64,000 nucleotides of DNA from Turnera subulata (taxonomy: Eukaryota > Streptophyta > Magnoliopsida > Malpighiales > Passifloraceae), in the NCBI GenBank assembly GCA_028386065.3, contig JAKUCV010006139.1:1-64000 (forward strand), written 5' to 3'. A program made the translations under genes and the position numbers. The notes beneath the pieces were generated by a model. It made no database searches. It saw only the letters and a program-made list of their open reading frames with translations, and was not told where the DNA came from. The first letter of the stretch is position 1; each line of letters begins with the position of its first letter. Positions 33,787 through 45,069 of the stretch are shown here, in pieces.

Positions 33787-35345
33787 CACCATATTCCACC
33801 TCTATACCTTCGAAGATTAGCTTATTCCTTGCAAGCCATACAAGCCAAATAATATTGAAGAAAATTGCCATCCAAGGAGCCCTTGCATGCACAGACCACT
33901 GTGCAAACAATTGATCTAAGCTTCGTGACGAGCACCAATCAACACCCACCCGACACAAATAAATTACACTAGATGCACCAAATGAAACGGCACTGAACAA
34001 AGAGATGGTCCGTCGACTCAATCTCTTCTTGACAGAAAGGACACCATGCGTTTTCAACAAGAATTATATTCTTTATTCTGAAGTAGTACTGAGCTTACTA
34101 CCACGCCATGGTTCAGAGTTATCCAAAGAAAGCACTACACTTTAAATGGAGCACACCCTAACCACACTCACGGCATAGAGAAATTCAGACTTAAACTTTT
34201 GCATAAAAAAGCATATCCGGATTTCACAAAGTACACACCCTTCATACACTCCTCCATCTCCACTGATCAAAACCATCCAAACTAAATTCCACGTTATCCA
34301 ATCTACTTCTAAGACTGTCCACCTCCTCCATCTCCCAAGAATATAGGGCCCTTCTCCACAAAAATTCCCAACCACCTCTACCACTAACCGAACTGAACAT
34401 ATCAGCCACCACACATGTTTATTGACAGCTAAAAAAAAAAAAGATTAGGAAATAAATCCTTTAGAATTCCAACTTGTAGCCATATGTCGAACCAGAATTT
34501 ACAAGACGCCCCATTCCTAAGATCCATATAGACTCCCTGCCGTAAACACGTAGTACCTCCACATGACTCTTCCCCTGACCTGATTATGTCTCCATACACT
34601 AGATAAACCAAAAGTCTTGTAAGTGGGCCATGACGACTCAAAGTCTCCTACATACATATTCTTTACAATTCTCACCAAAATAGGACTGTGATGAGAAAAT
34701 TGATGGACATTAACAAACTTCCAAAGCCATTTGAATAGCAAACAATGATTTTTAATAAGCATATTCTTTATCCCTAAACCACCCTCGTCTTTTGGTCTGG
34801 CAATTTTATTCCATGCCACCAAGCACATCCTTCTCCTATCCCTACTACCACACCACAAAAAATTTATTTGACGTATAATCCTTTTCGCCACACCAACAGG
34901 CATCTTAAACACAAACAAATAATAGATGGATAAATTGCTCAAAACAGCTTTAGTTAGGGCCACTCTACCTCCAAGAGATAGAAATCTTCCTTTCCAAGTA
35001 GCTAAACGGGATCTGATCCTTGAAATCATCGGCTCCCAAGCTTTAACTCTATGCATATTCGACCTAAAGGGTAACCCCAGGTAAGTGATTGGCAAAAACT
35101 CCACCTTGCTCTTTAGAACACCCGCCAGATAATTCGTCTTATGACTAGACAAATTGACTCCCACAACACTGCTCTTGTGAAAATTAATGCTGAGCCCAAA
35201 GAGAATCTCAAAGCATCTCAAACATCTTTTTAAATTCAGCAGAGAGTCTCATCATCTGGTGAAAAGAAAACAATCATCAGCAAATTGTAACAACACCGTT
35301 GCCACCTCATGCAACCTAACCTCACAAATAATTAATTTACCCCTG
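33407..35345 (-). mobile_element. 5'-truncated LINE E
   Basis: Poly-T at 33407-33417 is the complement of its poly-A tail. Minus frames give QFADDCFLF (RT active site, near 35270), INFHKSSVVGVN, ITYLGLPF, SRLATWKGRFLSLGGRVAL, CLVAWNKIARPKDEGGLGIK and CLLFKWLWKF, then after breaks WMAIFFNIIWLVWLARNKLI. These are standard plant LINE ORF2 RT-thumb and C-terminal blocks. Several frameshifts and stops are present. It lacks the endonuclease and the N-terminal half of the RT. A run of 83 C on the + strand lies near its 3' end. Confidence 0.88.
33702..33784. repeat. Homopolymer run of 83 C
   Basis: An uninterrupted C run (G on the LINE sense strand) within LINE E, flanked by CCACCCCCACCT. It falls between the WLARNKLIFEGIEVEYG codons and the LINE 3' end. 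Its length may be unreliable in any assembly. On the G strand it could form G-quadruplex structures. Confidence 0.95.
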
Positions 35346-35591
35346 AAAACAACAGTTTGCTTTTTCTGCAAAATACGAATCAACTTAAACTATTTAAAAT
35401 TTTCAATAGAGTCCTAATCTTTGCCTTAGGAAAATTAAGTTTTGGAAGAAAAATGCTGAAAGGTACTTACGTCTTCTTTAAAAATTTCCTTGTGACCATG
35501 AAGGATAACATCCAAATGGTTCCGGGACTTCACAGGCATCAACAAATTGATCACTGTCAACAATCTGAGTATCGATCCTGTGGAGCATCAC
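35346..35591 (+). repeat. Unit-junction segment (partners 44484-44590 and 52245-52315)
   Basis: ACTTAAACTATTTAAAATTTTCAATAGAGTCC ... GGAAGAAAAATGCTGAAAGG (35383-35461, ends quoted) matches 44500-44582, and CCAAATGGTTCCGGGACTTCAC ... CCTGTGGAGCATCA (to 35590, ends quoted) matches 52255-52315. Because two partners each hold half of it, this copy preserves the junction between one tandem unit and the next. Confidence 0.8.
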
Positions 35592-37018
35592 TCAAACGCC
35601 CGTGTCTCAATTTATTAATATAAACTATAAATTAAATATAAAATGACCAAATTGCCCTTATCATTTCCGGGACACGAAAAATCATCAACTAAAACACCGT
35701 ATCCCAAATTATCCATTAAATTAATTATAAAATGTGATGTGACCAATATACCCTTCTGCCCCGGGATACGATAAAAATCAAGATAATCATTAATTAAGAA
35801 ATATATAGACAATACATTATATCAAAATAGGGTATGCCGCGGAAGACAAATACATATGGCAACACTATACAATGAACCCTATGGATCCGACCCGAGGAGG
35901 AAAGCACCGCCACCTGCTGATATGCTCTTCTGATCATCGATCAACTAACCTGTGTAAAGACTGTGAGGGGGTGAGACCAACCACTGTCTCACCGCAAATA
36001 AATGAACCAGTGTATACAAATACAAATCAACTACAAGTACACCGGCATCAGGCAACAGCAATCACAGTGCACAAACAAGTCACAATGAACAATACAAGTC
36101 ATCATCAGACTTCAAACCATCACTGATCTTTAATCACTTTTTTAACATTGTACTTTATTGTTATTAGGGTTGAATGTTTTATTAGGATTTAGTATTTTAT
36201 TAGGGCCCTCTACTGTGTGCGTCGAGCTCGGTCCTGTCTCATGAGACAACCAGGGCATAAGCCCAATATAAACAGGGCAAGGCCCAATACAATCAGAGAG
36301 AGAGAGATAGACAGAGAGAAAGAGGGAGGTAGAAAGGGGGGGATAGAAAGAGGGGATAGAACCGATCATCACAGACCCATATGCTAAACCGCATATACCA
36401 TGCTATCCCGCATGCAATCCCGAGGGGTATCACTTCCCGCTCGAACCAACCGGTCAACAGCCCCACAGTAGAATTATTATAGTTCGTTATTCTCAATTAT
36501 GTTTTAAGAGTTGTGCCATAAGTTATGATCAAACAGTGTTGTGTGGATTTAATATCTTATTCTCAAGTCCGGGCCCCCAGCCACAGTCCACCACACAAAC
36601 CACAAATCCATATCTCATATGTTTAACATAACCAAACAAGTCATGCTAGGCAGGCACAATACATCACATCGGACAACAGGTCACATAATCAGGCACACCA
36701 CATCATAGGTATCATCAACATAATACACTTTGCAAATAGCAACATCAGCACAACAGACAAGCATGCATACAGCATTCAAGACCAAACAATTAATACCACT
36801 TTATATACCAAGACAATTAACCGAGTAATGTAGGCAGTAACGCATACAAAGGTTTATAAGTCCTCACCTGAACTACCGAAGTTGTCCTGGGAGCAACTAT
36901 CTGGTCATGCCTCGCTGACATTTGAACCTATATTGGTACCGAAACAATCACATACGATGTATAACAAGGATGACATGAAGTGCATACATGTTATATGTTC
37001 AACTACTTCTAGTTCTTC
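35592..37018 (-). mobile_element. Long-LTR family member, 3' part (minus strand)
   Basis: Starts TCAAACGCCCGTG, a decayed form of the TGAAACRCC start at 9730 and 58725. It shares downstream blocks: CTATGGATCCGA, then GTGAGGGGGTGAGACCAACCAC and TGTCTCACCG (as at 59001-59030), then TTATTAGGGCCCTCT (as at 59332). The first ~200 bp hold a tandem duplication (AAATTAAATATAAAATGACC / AAATTAATTATAAAATGTGA). A hairpin cluster lies at 36230-36285 and a GA-rich tract at 36292-36362. At 37019 a second LTR-like start occurs. It is inserted in host sequence after GAGCATCA. Confidence 0.6.
36230..36285. repeat. Hairpin cluster in long LTR
   Basis: GGT-CC-TGTCTCATGAGACA-ACC (36230-36251, a perfect inner 14-nt palindrome with an outer 3-bp stem), GGGC-ATAA-GCCC (36253-36264) and GGGC-AAG-GCCC (36275-36285). 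Spacers such as AATATAAACA resemble those between the hairpins at 59435-59580. The cluster lies just after the shared GGGCCCT block, as it does in the 58.7 kb copy. Confidence 0.65.
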
Positions 37019-38853
37019 TGTAACAACCCCTTAACCCAACATGTGATATAGAAAGGATTAGGATCTAGGCCCAATCAAGTTTATAAATTTATCAGAAGAT
37101 TGAAAACCATTTTAGGAACCAATTTAGTCAAGCTCATTGAAAACTTAAGTATATAAGTCACAGCATGAAACTCAGAAACCAAGAACGATGTTATCCATAT
37201 GTGATAATAACTTTTATATACCTCTCTTTATATATATTCCTAAGAACCAAGCCCATAATAAACTATGAGTAAAACCAAGTGCTGATGGCCCAACCTTACG
37301 ACAAAACCATTAACCGTGACTAATCCTTTTGGGTTATAGCCTTTCAAAACCAACAATGATCTTTGAAAATAATTTTCAAGTTACTGCTCAACTGTTAAGA
37401 AAAACATGACAGAGGCCTAGCATATCCTTTGCATAAAGTAATGGTTTAGTAATCAAGGAATTAAGGCATTCAAGAATTCAAGGACCCATGTGCAAGGCAC
37501 TCGTCTAGACTTGTTACGATTACACATATACCATGTCAATCTTACATATATTTATATATATATATTCCTAATGTCAATTTATCAACTCATACCTACATGA
37601 CAAGTAATTGCAGAACGTTGTATGAAAGGATTTATTTAATAATCGGAGTTCATTATCAGTAATTCCAAAAACAAGGACCAAGCACTAGTGGCTCAAACTT
37701 AACCCACCACATCCCAAGTGTCAAGAGTAAATCAATTGGCTTATTAGTCATGCATTGGAAACAAGTTATTTACCATTGACAACCAAAGTGAACAAGAGCT
37801 AGCATGTATGTGTTCATGACAACTCAAGCAACTGGTGTAAACAAGTGGACAGACAGACGCAAATTCTTATTGTAATATAACCTACTCCTTCCCACAATAT
37901 AAGCATTTTGATGCACGGTATATATCAACGTTTAATTATAAACCCAAACTATCATTTTTACCATTGTTATTTAGTTTTGACACCGGAATGAAATTCTGTA
38001 TTGAAGGGTCCAAGAATGTACCGAGCACTGCAAACGCATAGGCCATAAACTTCACAAACCTCAAGACCAAGTACCAGGTCCCAACCACATGCAATAAAGA
38101 GCACACCCACTACCACCACTAACATAAACCTCGCCAGAGCAACCCGATGCAGCAGCGACGATGTGACTCCTCCACCCTTGAATCCATCGCAACCCAGAAC
38201 GATGGAGAACATGGGATGAGAAAGAGGGCGAGCCATGGCGGCTGGTGACTTGATGTGTGTGTGGTGGGGAGCTATAGAGTCAATGATTGAAGGATGATGA
38301 TTGAGGAAGAGTGTCTGGTTAATTTGAGGAAGAGAAAAGACGAACGACATCAGGAGAAAGAAAAGAAAAGTAAAAGGAGAATGAGACAAAGTGGTGGATT
38401 TCATATCCAAGTCAAAGGGTTAGGTTTTCTAACTGAAACGAAAATGACGTCGTTTGGCTCAATACAATGTCGTTTTGTCCAACTCCTCCCCACTCTGGTC
38501 AACATGCGAAACCCTTCTTGTTTTATGTTCTAGCTTACCCAAAACAACGTACCTTTGACAAAGCTACATCAAACCTTGTGTTTTGTGTACTAGACTCTCC
38601 AAAACTACATAGTATCAGTCCAAACTACTTCAAGTTCCGAGTTTCACCCTGAAACACAATTAATTCCAAAAGGAATCCGTTAAGGATTAATACTAATATA
38701 AAAGTAAATTTTTTTTTAGGTTAATAATAATAATAATAATTTTTTTTGCCAAAATTCCTGGAAATTCTACAAGGGTAAAATTGGAAAAAAAATTCAAAAA
38801 AATTTCCAAAAAAAATTCGTAGAAATTAAATACCAAAAATTCGGGGCGTTACA
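37019..38853 (-). mobile_element. LTR-like segment with TGTAAC...GTTACA ends
   Basis: Reads TGTAACAACCCC at the left and GGGGCGTTACA at the right, complementary-looking LTR-type ends, over 1,835 bp. No matching 5-bp target duplication was found (TCTTC versus CACAT), so it may be the distal part of the long LTR that begins at 35592 rather than a separate insertion. The minus-strand frame near 38410-37967 (MDMKSTTLSHSPFTFLFFLL...) is not similar to anything recognised and is regarded as chance. Confidence 0.45.
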
Positions 38854-40512
38854 CACATTGTCCATTTTACCACTACAGCAGATCGATTGTCGTGGTGCTG
38901 ACACGTGTTACTTGGGCCCCTTGGACTGCCAATTTTTTTATCATTTTCTTCTTTTTTTTCCCCAATGTTATTTTTAAAAATAGCTTTTCTAAAAAACCCA
39001 AATTATGCTTTTTTTAAATACAGTTGATGGTGGTGGGACCTACACATATAAACTAATTGCTATTTTTTTTCAAATAAACATTAATTGCGATTAAACCACA
39101 AACTATCACCTAACCAATCGATTAACAAAATTTCATAATAGAAGTAATTGCAATATAAAATAAACTAATTAATCATGTTTAAAAAAATTAACCAATTAGT
39201 CTAACAGGATAAACAAGCCCGAAGAACTTGACCTCGCCCTCCACCGCCAGCCCCAGCCCTAGCCCCAATCTTCTTCCCATGGATCTGCACCACAGGAAAG
39301 ACTTTTTAACCTAAAGATTAAACAACTACTCAACCACCACCGTCAAATCCCGAACCCTCCACAATCCCCCAAACCACGACCGCCGCCTCCTACCACCCCC
39401 TTAGCCATTCCCGAACCACCCCTTTTCCAACTTCCTCATTATCCTCATCGTGCCTCCCCATACCTACCTCTCACTCCTTCTTGTAAGGCCCTCCCTCTTG
39501 TGACCACCAAAATCAGTGAATAAACTTGTCATACACAAATCTGACCTAATAACCGCAGATCATCCAATCAATTACCAACTATAAGGGAAGACAAATTCTT
39601 ACCACCCTCTCAACATTGACCAGAGCAGCTTCCCCCCCCCCCCCTCCCCCTGGACGTCATCATCGGCGTCTGGCCCGAGTTTTGCGAGCTTGAACAACTC
39701 TACCATGCCCGACATCCCCTTCCGGTGGTAAGGCTAGTGCCCAAAACCCAATTCTCGAATTCCTGCAGCCCCGATTGCGAAACCTTTTGCGGTGGGCTGC
39801 CGTGGAGGCGGCGACCTACTTTGTTGTTAGTCACCTCGAGCACGCGGTTGGATCAGTGAAGGCGACCACATTCGTGGTGGATCGCGTCTACTTCGGGATG
39901 GAGAAGATTGTTGCAACGTCGGCCAAGCAATAAAGGTCGCGACGAGTACTCTATTTGTACTATACAATTTTGTTGTCTTGAAAGGATGAGAACTAGGGCT
40001 AATTACACGGGCATATTGTAATTAAAAGAAAAACACGATGTCATTTTAACATGTTACCCCCTAGGTTGCTTGTTTTGTGAGTAGGCACTACACTCTTTTT
40101 TAAAAAAAATAAATATTTAAACGCCGATTTTTTAATTTAATAGGATTTTAGAAATTAAATTTTTTTAAAAAAGAAAAATAGTTAGAAAACGGGTAGAATG
40201 TTAAAAATAAAAGACAAGAAAATAAAAATGACATTTTTTATGATTTATTTATTTATTATTATTATAAACCAATTTATTAAAAAGGAGTTTTAGAAATCAA
40301 ATTAGGAAAAAAAAATAAAAGAAAGATTAAAAAATTGCAATCTGCGGGCCCCATTGACACGTGTCAGCACCATGACAATCAACTTGCTATACTGGATAAA
40401 ATAGACAATGTGGCCCGGTAAATTGTAAGTTGAGAGACAACATGAGTGAAATTAAATAAAAAGGGACAACAAATACGAAATTGACAAAGTGTAAGGATAG
40501 AAAAAACTATTT
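38854..40512. mobile_element. TIR element with gene-like cargo
   Basis: Left terminus CACATTGTCCATTTTACC...GTGGTGCTGACACGTGT...GGGCCCC (38854-38922) and, complemented, right terminus CCACATTGTCTATTTTATCC...CATGGTGCTGACACGTGTC...GGGGCCC (40344-40413) are long imperfect inverted repeats. Host sequence resumes at about 40513 (GCGGATTATCATAT). The interior (39215-39940) is GC-rich and gene-like, unlike the AT-rich shoulders. No transposase was seen. The left side abuts an LTR end, so the true terminus and target duplication are obscured; a Mutator-like origin is possible. Confidence 0.6.
39694..39933 (+). pseudogene. Gene-like ORF fragment inside the TIR element
   Basis: An open frame of about 79 codons containing NPILEFLQPRLRNLLRWA, AATYFVVSHLEHAVGSVKA and TTFVVDRVYFGMEKIVATSA, and ending in TAA at 39931. 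Codon composition and an amphipathic, non-repetitive protein suggest a real exon captured from a host gene. I do not recognise the family. Upstream (39215-39640) the sequence is C-rich and has no continuous frame. Confidence 0.35.
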
Positions 40513-41443
40513 ACTCCAGGCGCGGATTATCATATGCAAATGGGTGAACTCAAACCCACAGCCTCACAGGGCCAAGCGCATTATTTTACTTAATCAAGGA
40601 AGTACAATTTTTTTTGATTGCAAGGCAGTACATAAATAACAAACGAGAACAAGCCACAGAAGCAGATGCTTAACTTGGTTAATTTCTACTTAAAACTTTG
40701 TAGGTGGATGCTAAACGCACATGAAGCTTGCACTACTTGCTGAGACAATTTAACAGCATAAGAAGCACGGGCACTAATTACAAGAAAATAATATTAATAA
40801 TTACATATGTAGTATACTTATATAAATATATATACACACACAAAAAGGGCAGCTGGTCAAACAGGTTCTGTTAGTCAAGAAAGAGTTGCTCCAAGCAAAG
40901 CAAGAACTGCAGTATAGCCACAGATTTTTAAGGATAAGATAACATGTCTCTATCCATTATTTTAAGGAATAATTTTTAAGGATAAATCTTCCTCCCCAGT
41001 TCCAGTTGGGGTTCTTAGTTTCGTACAATTAATAATATATATATATCAGTCAGTGTATAATTTACATTACTTCCCGAAAGATGAAAGATCGAGGAAAGGC
41101 ACTAGCTAGGCCTGCCTGAAAAACTTATAGAACGTGGAAACGTGACTATCTTAATGTTTTGGAGATTTTTTAATCGTGGATCATGCATGCATCCCATAAT
41201 CAAAACGTGCTTCTATGTATTTTCTACAAGAATAAGTAGACTACTTAAAGCAGAGTAGTTGAAGTCAAGCGCCTGCGAAGTAATTCTTTATTGTCTACAT
41301 CTATAAACATTGAATAAATGTAGCCTGCCTTAATAATAGCAGATACATATTAACTAAAGCTTGGAGCTATATATACACAGGAGTACAGATACAGAAAGCA
41401 AAGCACAAGTACAAGCAAAAGCAAAAGCAAGACCCAATATATA
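40513..41443 (+). repeat. FAD2 upstream region, copy c
   Basis: Shares long ordered stretches with 52390-53600, the upstream region of the intact FAD2: CAAATGGGTGAACTCAAACCC, AGGTGGATGCTAAACGCACATG (ends), GTCAAGAAAGAGTTGCTCC, TCGTGGATCATGC, CTACTTAAAGCAGAGTAGTT, and the TATA region. It has no coding content. It includes TATATA-rich and AAAGGGCAGCTGGTCAAACA segments. Confidence 0.85.
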
Positions 41444-42083
41444 CTTGCTGGTAGACCACGTGTCGTGTTGGGTTCGTACCGGGTTGAATAGGTAAACTTG
41501 CGGGTTCTAAATCTTCAACTCAACCCGACACATTTAATAATTATGTCGTGTCGTGTCCAACCCGTTTATTATCGTGTCGGGGTTCAGGTTGGCCTGCGTG
41601 TTACCTATTAAGTCTAACAAGCCTAAAAATCAGTATGAATTTTTTTTATTTTTCACAAGTGGTTGTATTTTTTAAACAAATAGCCATATAGTTAGATTTT
41701 CTCATATATTAAATAAAATTATAATATAATAATATTTTAAAGCATTTATAGAAATATTTGTGGATAATTTTATTAACTTTGACCTTATCGTGTCGGGTCG
41801 ACCCATTTAACTGAATGGGTTGAGGTCTAGTTGCTGGTTCAGGAAACACGATGCAAGAAATTATACAAAGAGGGCCGCACACACGGCCTTCATTCAGCGT
41901 TGGGGACCTTAAGAAAGCTATTTCACCACATTGCTTTGAGCGTTTCCTTCTCCGCTCCCTCCTTTACTTGTTATGTGATCTCTCAGCCATCTTCCTGTTA
42001 TTCCACACCACCATCTAATTCCACCTCTTCCCTTCTCCCCTAGCCTACATTGCACGGCCAGTGTATTGATTTCTTCAAGGCTG
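41360..42083 (+). pseudogene. FAD2-like desaturase pseudogene, split by a MITE
   Basis: Promoter and 5' UTR (TATA at 41367-41376) match the intact gene. An hAT MITE (41452-41829) sits exactly at the start codon, and no ATG remains on either side of the junction. Coding similarity resumes at 41830 (GCTGGTTCAGGAAACACGATG) and runs to about codon 89. Lesions: a three-codon deletion after QRG, a Tyr codon turned to TAA near 42016, and a Trp codon turned to TGA near 42068. Similarity stops at 42083 (CAAGGCTG), before the first histidine box. It is non-functional. The downstream sequence belongs to the gene X flank, implying a deletion that removed the rest of FAD2 and the RBR gene. Confidence 0.9.
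41452..41829. mobile_element. hAT-type MITE in the FAD2-psi start codon
   Basis: A 378-bp element with TAGACC/GGTCTA ends, flanked by the duplication CTTGCTGG (41444-41451) and GTTGCTGG (41830-41837). The intact FAD2 has GTTGCTGG once at this place, so the empty site is present in the window. The body contains the GTGTCGTGTCGTGTCC / GACACG words and the TCTCATATATTAAATAAAATT core shared, inverted, with the hAT element at 9404-14093. Confidence 0.9.
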
Positions 42084-42985
42084 ACAAGGGGAGTACAATG
42101 ACTATATACGGAAAAAATTTTCAAAAAATATATAAGGTTTTGACAAGTTATAATTTTAATCTTTAGATCAATTGAGAATGACATGGCTGAACAGCCCCCA
42201 ATTAATTGTGGGTTGTGAAATACACAATCGTGAAAAATAATTGTTTACAAAAGAGAAATGTTTGAAAGGAACACTTCGTGGTTATAATTTACATGATAAT
42301 ATCCACTTTCATTGTTGCTCCTGTCAAAGATGGTGAAAGATAGCAGTTCCCGGCAAGTGACTTCCTCAAAGCCTCGGACAAGACTCTTCAAGAAAGCCAA
42401 CAAGCTCAATTCTTTTTCTTTTTCTCATTGGAAGGTGATCAAGCCTTCCTTCTCCCTTCCAGCAAACCCGAGTTTAGTCTTTCGCAAGAAGTGAGGTTTC
42501 TAAACGAGGAAAAGAATCCAAGGTTGCTCCCCCAGGCTGTGATGATTCTAAGCGAAGAACTGGAGAAATTGGCAAATGACACACGCACTGGCTGTCGGTG
42601 AGTCTATTAGAATCCAATCTCTTCGCATTGAAGGACGAGGAAAAGCGTCAACGATTAGCTTGCAGAATCCGGAAATGCAAGCAAATGTCTCCCAAGAAAA
42701 ACTGATCGAGTCCACTTCAGTGCTACTTCATTCGTTCGGAACATCCTGTTGAAGATTATGATTGGTAGCATTAATTATCAGAAAGAACATTAATAATAAA
42801 AAAACTTTTGTGCTAGAAATCCACAAATGTTCAAAATCTTTCAAATTAATGGATTCCAGGTCTTCATTATTCAGTTGTCTTAACGTTCATACTTCTGATT
42901 AACATATATCTGGAAAATAATAAAAAGAATAACAAGCACAATGTTCTAGCATGAACTGGATTATGATTCAACACCATTATGCTCT
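42084..42985. repeat. Duplicated spacer, copy c (partner 14200-15700)
   Basis: After the FAD2-psi breakpoint, 42290-42420 matches 15145-15260 (GATGGTGAAAGATAGCAGTT, CGGACAAGACTCTTCAAGAA), and 42600-42990 matches 15290-15720. About 190 bp at 42410-42600 has no counterpart in copy a. No gene is supported, although short frames exist. Confidence 0.75.
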
Positions 42986-42989
42986 CCAT

Positions 42990-43997
42990 TTAATGAAACA
43001 GTAAAATTAAGAAACAAAGATACGTGGAGTGAAGAGAGGAGTACATAGCAGCAGCAGCAGCAGCAGCAGCACGGTATTTATGGCAAGTTTTAGTGCCATT
43101 GTCATCTTGGAAGCCACGGCACAGACGTTGCATGCAATTGGTGTAAACTTGCAGCTAAACACACCACAAAACAACACAGTTAACGATGTGTAAACACAGC
43201 CTAGCAACGGATATACAAACATTTGGTGACAGAAAACATTTAAGAACCAACAATCATAGTTACGAAATATTACATGTGGAGCTTAATTATAAAGTACAAC
43301 GGACAATTCAATAACTGCACGAGTACTCAAATACTGGCACAGCGAAATTAACAAACTAAGTTCGTGTTTTCAAACCACTCATAGTTTTCCTAAAACAGAT
43401 TCAAATAATCAAAATCAAATAATCTTTTATACAATTATAATAGCTTAATTACAATTTGATCTTTCAAGAAAATACAATTTGATCTTTCAAGAAAATACAA
43501 CAGAGAAATGAAAAATCAATTATGCGTTGCATACCTCAAGACTGCTCGCCGTGCAAATTCGCTCTCCCTTTAAGACCTCCTAAAATAAAATATGGGCGAC
43601 AATTAACTTAGTTAGACCATATAACATCACCACATATATAGAGAAAATATTTTCTACAACTATCGACTCAGATCTACTAGTATATACATGCATATAGGCA
43701 TAGGTACTCGTACTCGGAAATAATTAAACAAAATCAGATCTACAATATATATACATTAAGATGAAACACAAAACACATACATATGGAACGACTGGCTCTA
43801 GCATGTGATGCCAATTTACAAAGATATAAATTGTAGAAGAAAAGTGACCTTGGATTAATATTTCTGGTAAATCGCTAATCCGATATATCTGTGACACATT
43901 TTAGCATCACCAGTGTTAAATCTTCTTCGTCTCCTTCCTCGTCACTGTCATCTTCTTCGTCTCCTTCCTCGTCACTGTCTTGACGTACCAGGGTCAT
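42990..43997 (-). pseudogene. Gene X, copy 3 (X3), frame-broken
   Basis: Same layout as X1: exon 1 from the ATG at 43997 to about 43849, exon 2 at 43579-43535 (EVLKGERICTASSLE) and exon 3 at 43154-42990 (LQVYTNCMQRLCRGFQDDNG, TKTCHKYR, eight Ala, then a hydrophobic tail to TAA). Splice sites match X1. Exon 1 carries a 30-bp tandem duplication in the acidic stretch (DSDEEGDEED twice) and a small indel that puts a stop after DISD, so exon 1 is broken. Exons 2 and 3 stay open and differ from X1 by several substitutions. The GCT run encoding Ala is expanded from four to eight codons. Confidence 0.5.
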
Positions 43998-43999
43998 CG

Positions 44000-44582
44000 T
44001 GAGGGTTGGCTAGTCAGGGGTTTTACAAAATGATTTCTTTTCGGCGGCTGTTGGAAGTAGTGTTACAATAAACCGCTTATAATCTTTATATATGCTGGTT
44101 GCATTTAGGTTTTAGGGTTACACCTCTAAAAATAGTGTTTGGTAGGATCTGTAGGAAAAGGACGAAAACCCATTGTTTTTAGATGAGGATAACGGATTCT
44201 TTAAAAAGTAAGATGAGGATAAGGATGATGAAAAATTAGAAATTACCATGGCCCTCACTTAATTTGGTTTTCATTCAATTTGCCTTTTGTTATCCATCCG
44301 ACATCTAGATAATTTTGTTCTAACTAATCATGATCTGGCCGAGTTCACACCTTGCTAGGGTGGATGAGTCCCCCTCGTTTCTGCGTACATAAGGATACAA
44401 AGTCAAGACCTACTTACATTGGTATTTCATACAATATATAAAAACATCCCAAACCTGACAAGGACATTTTTGCTTCCTAAACCTTTTTGCAAGATCCAAA
44501 ACATCCTAACTTATTTAAAATTTTCAATAATTCCTAGGCTTTGCGTTAGGAAAATAATTTTTGGAAGAAAAATGCTAAACGG
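44000..44582. other. Gene X3 upstream region and unit junction
   Basis: Matches the upstream regions of X1 and X2 up to about 44260 (CCGCTTATAATCTTTATAT, AAAACCCATT, GGATTCTTTAAAAAGTAAG). From 44484 it matches 35383-35461, the junction segment. No coding sequence. Confidence 0.6.
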
Positions 44583-45066
44583 TTTTTTTTGGGTTAATTG
44601 GAGTAAACAAAAAAAATACATCAAAAAGTCTCTAATGACTCGAGTGCCCGAGGCGTCTCCTAACAAAGGGGAGATACAGAAATCTTGAGGATTTTCTAGG
44701 TGGCGAAGCTCGTCATCGAGGCTTAAACCATGCTTTGCAAGACAGTCCGCAACGAAGTTCTCCTCCCAAAAAATGTGTCGAAAAGAGACAGTTCAGGGCC
44801 TTGCAATCAAATCACGTAAGCACTCCATCAGCAGGAGATTCTCCAACCTTGATACGACTGGTTGGGTAATGATGGTTGTGAGTTCACTACAACCCTTCTC
44901 CATAATAAGGTGAGAGATGCCACGACTCCATGCAAGGCATAGAATGTCATACACAACCCGTAACTCAATTAGGAGTGGACTACAAAGTCGAAGGCCATGC
45001 ACAAAACCGGTTACCGTTTGGCATCCGGCGAATGGATGATTCCACCAACCCCTAATCGGGCCGGGT
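44583..45066 (-). mobile_element. LINE C fragment with RNase H domain
   Basis: Poly-T at 44583-44590 marks the complement of a poly-A tail. The minus frame encodes LCSPLLIELRVVYDILCLAW, SRGISHLIMEKGCSEL, SRLENLLLMECLRDL and, after a stop, FRHIFWEENFVADCLAK. These are the blocks of the RNase H domain found at the C-terminus of one group of plant LINEs (AEL.A...GL..A, DS, REGN..AD.LA). The RRM-type LINE A lacks this domain, so C is from another lineage. It is 5'-truncated. Confidence 0.85.
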
Positions 45067-45069
45067 TTC

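Noticed and set aside
33509..34060. 183-codon frame with a poly-Gly run (and a poly-Pro frame on the other strand)
   Set aside because: The run comes from the 83-base homopolymer; the rest is decayed LINE ORF2.
37967..38410. 147-codon minus-strand frame with a hydrophobic start
   Set aside because: Lies inside an LTR-like segment, with no homologous frame preserved in related LTR copies and no domain.
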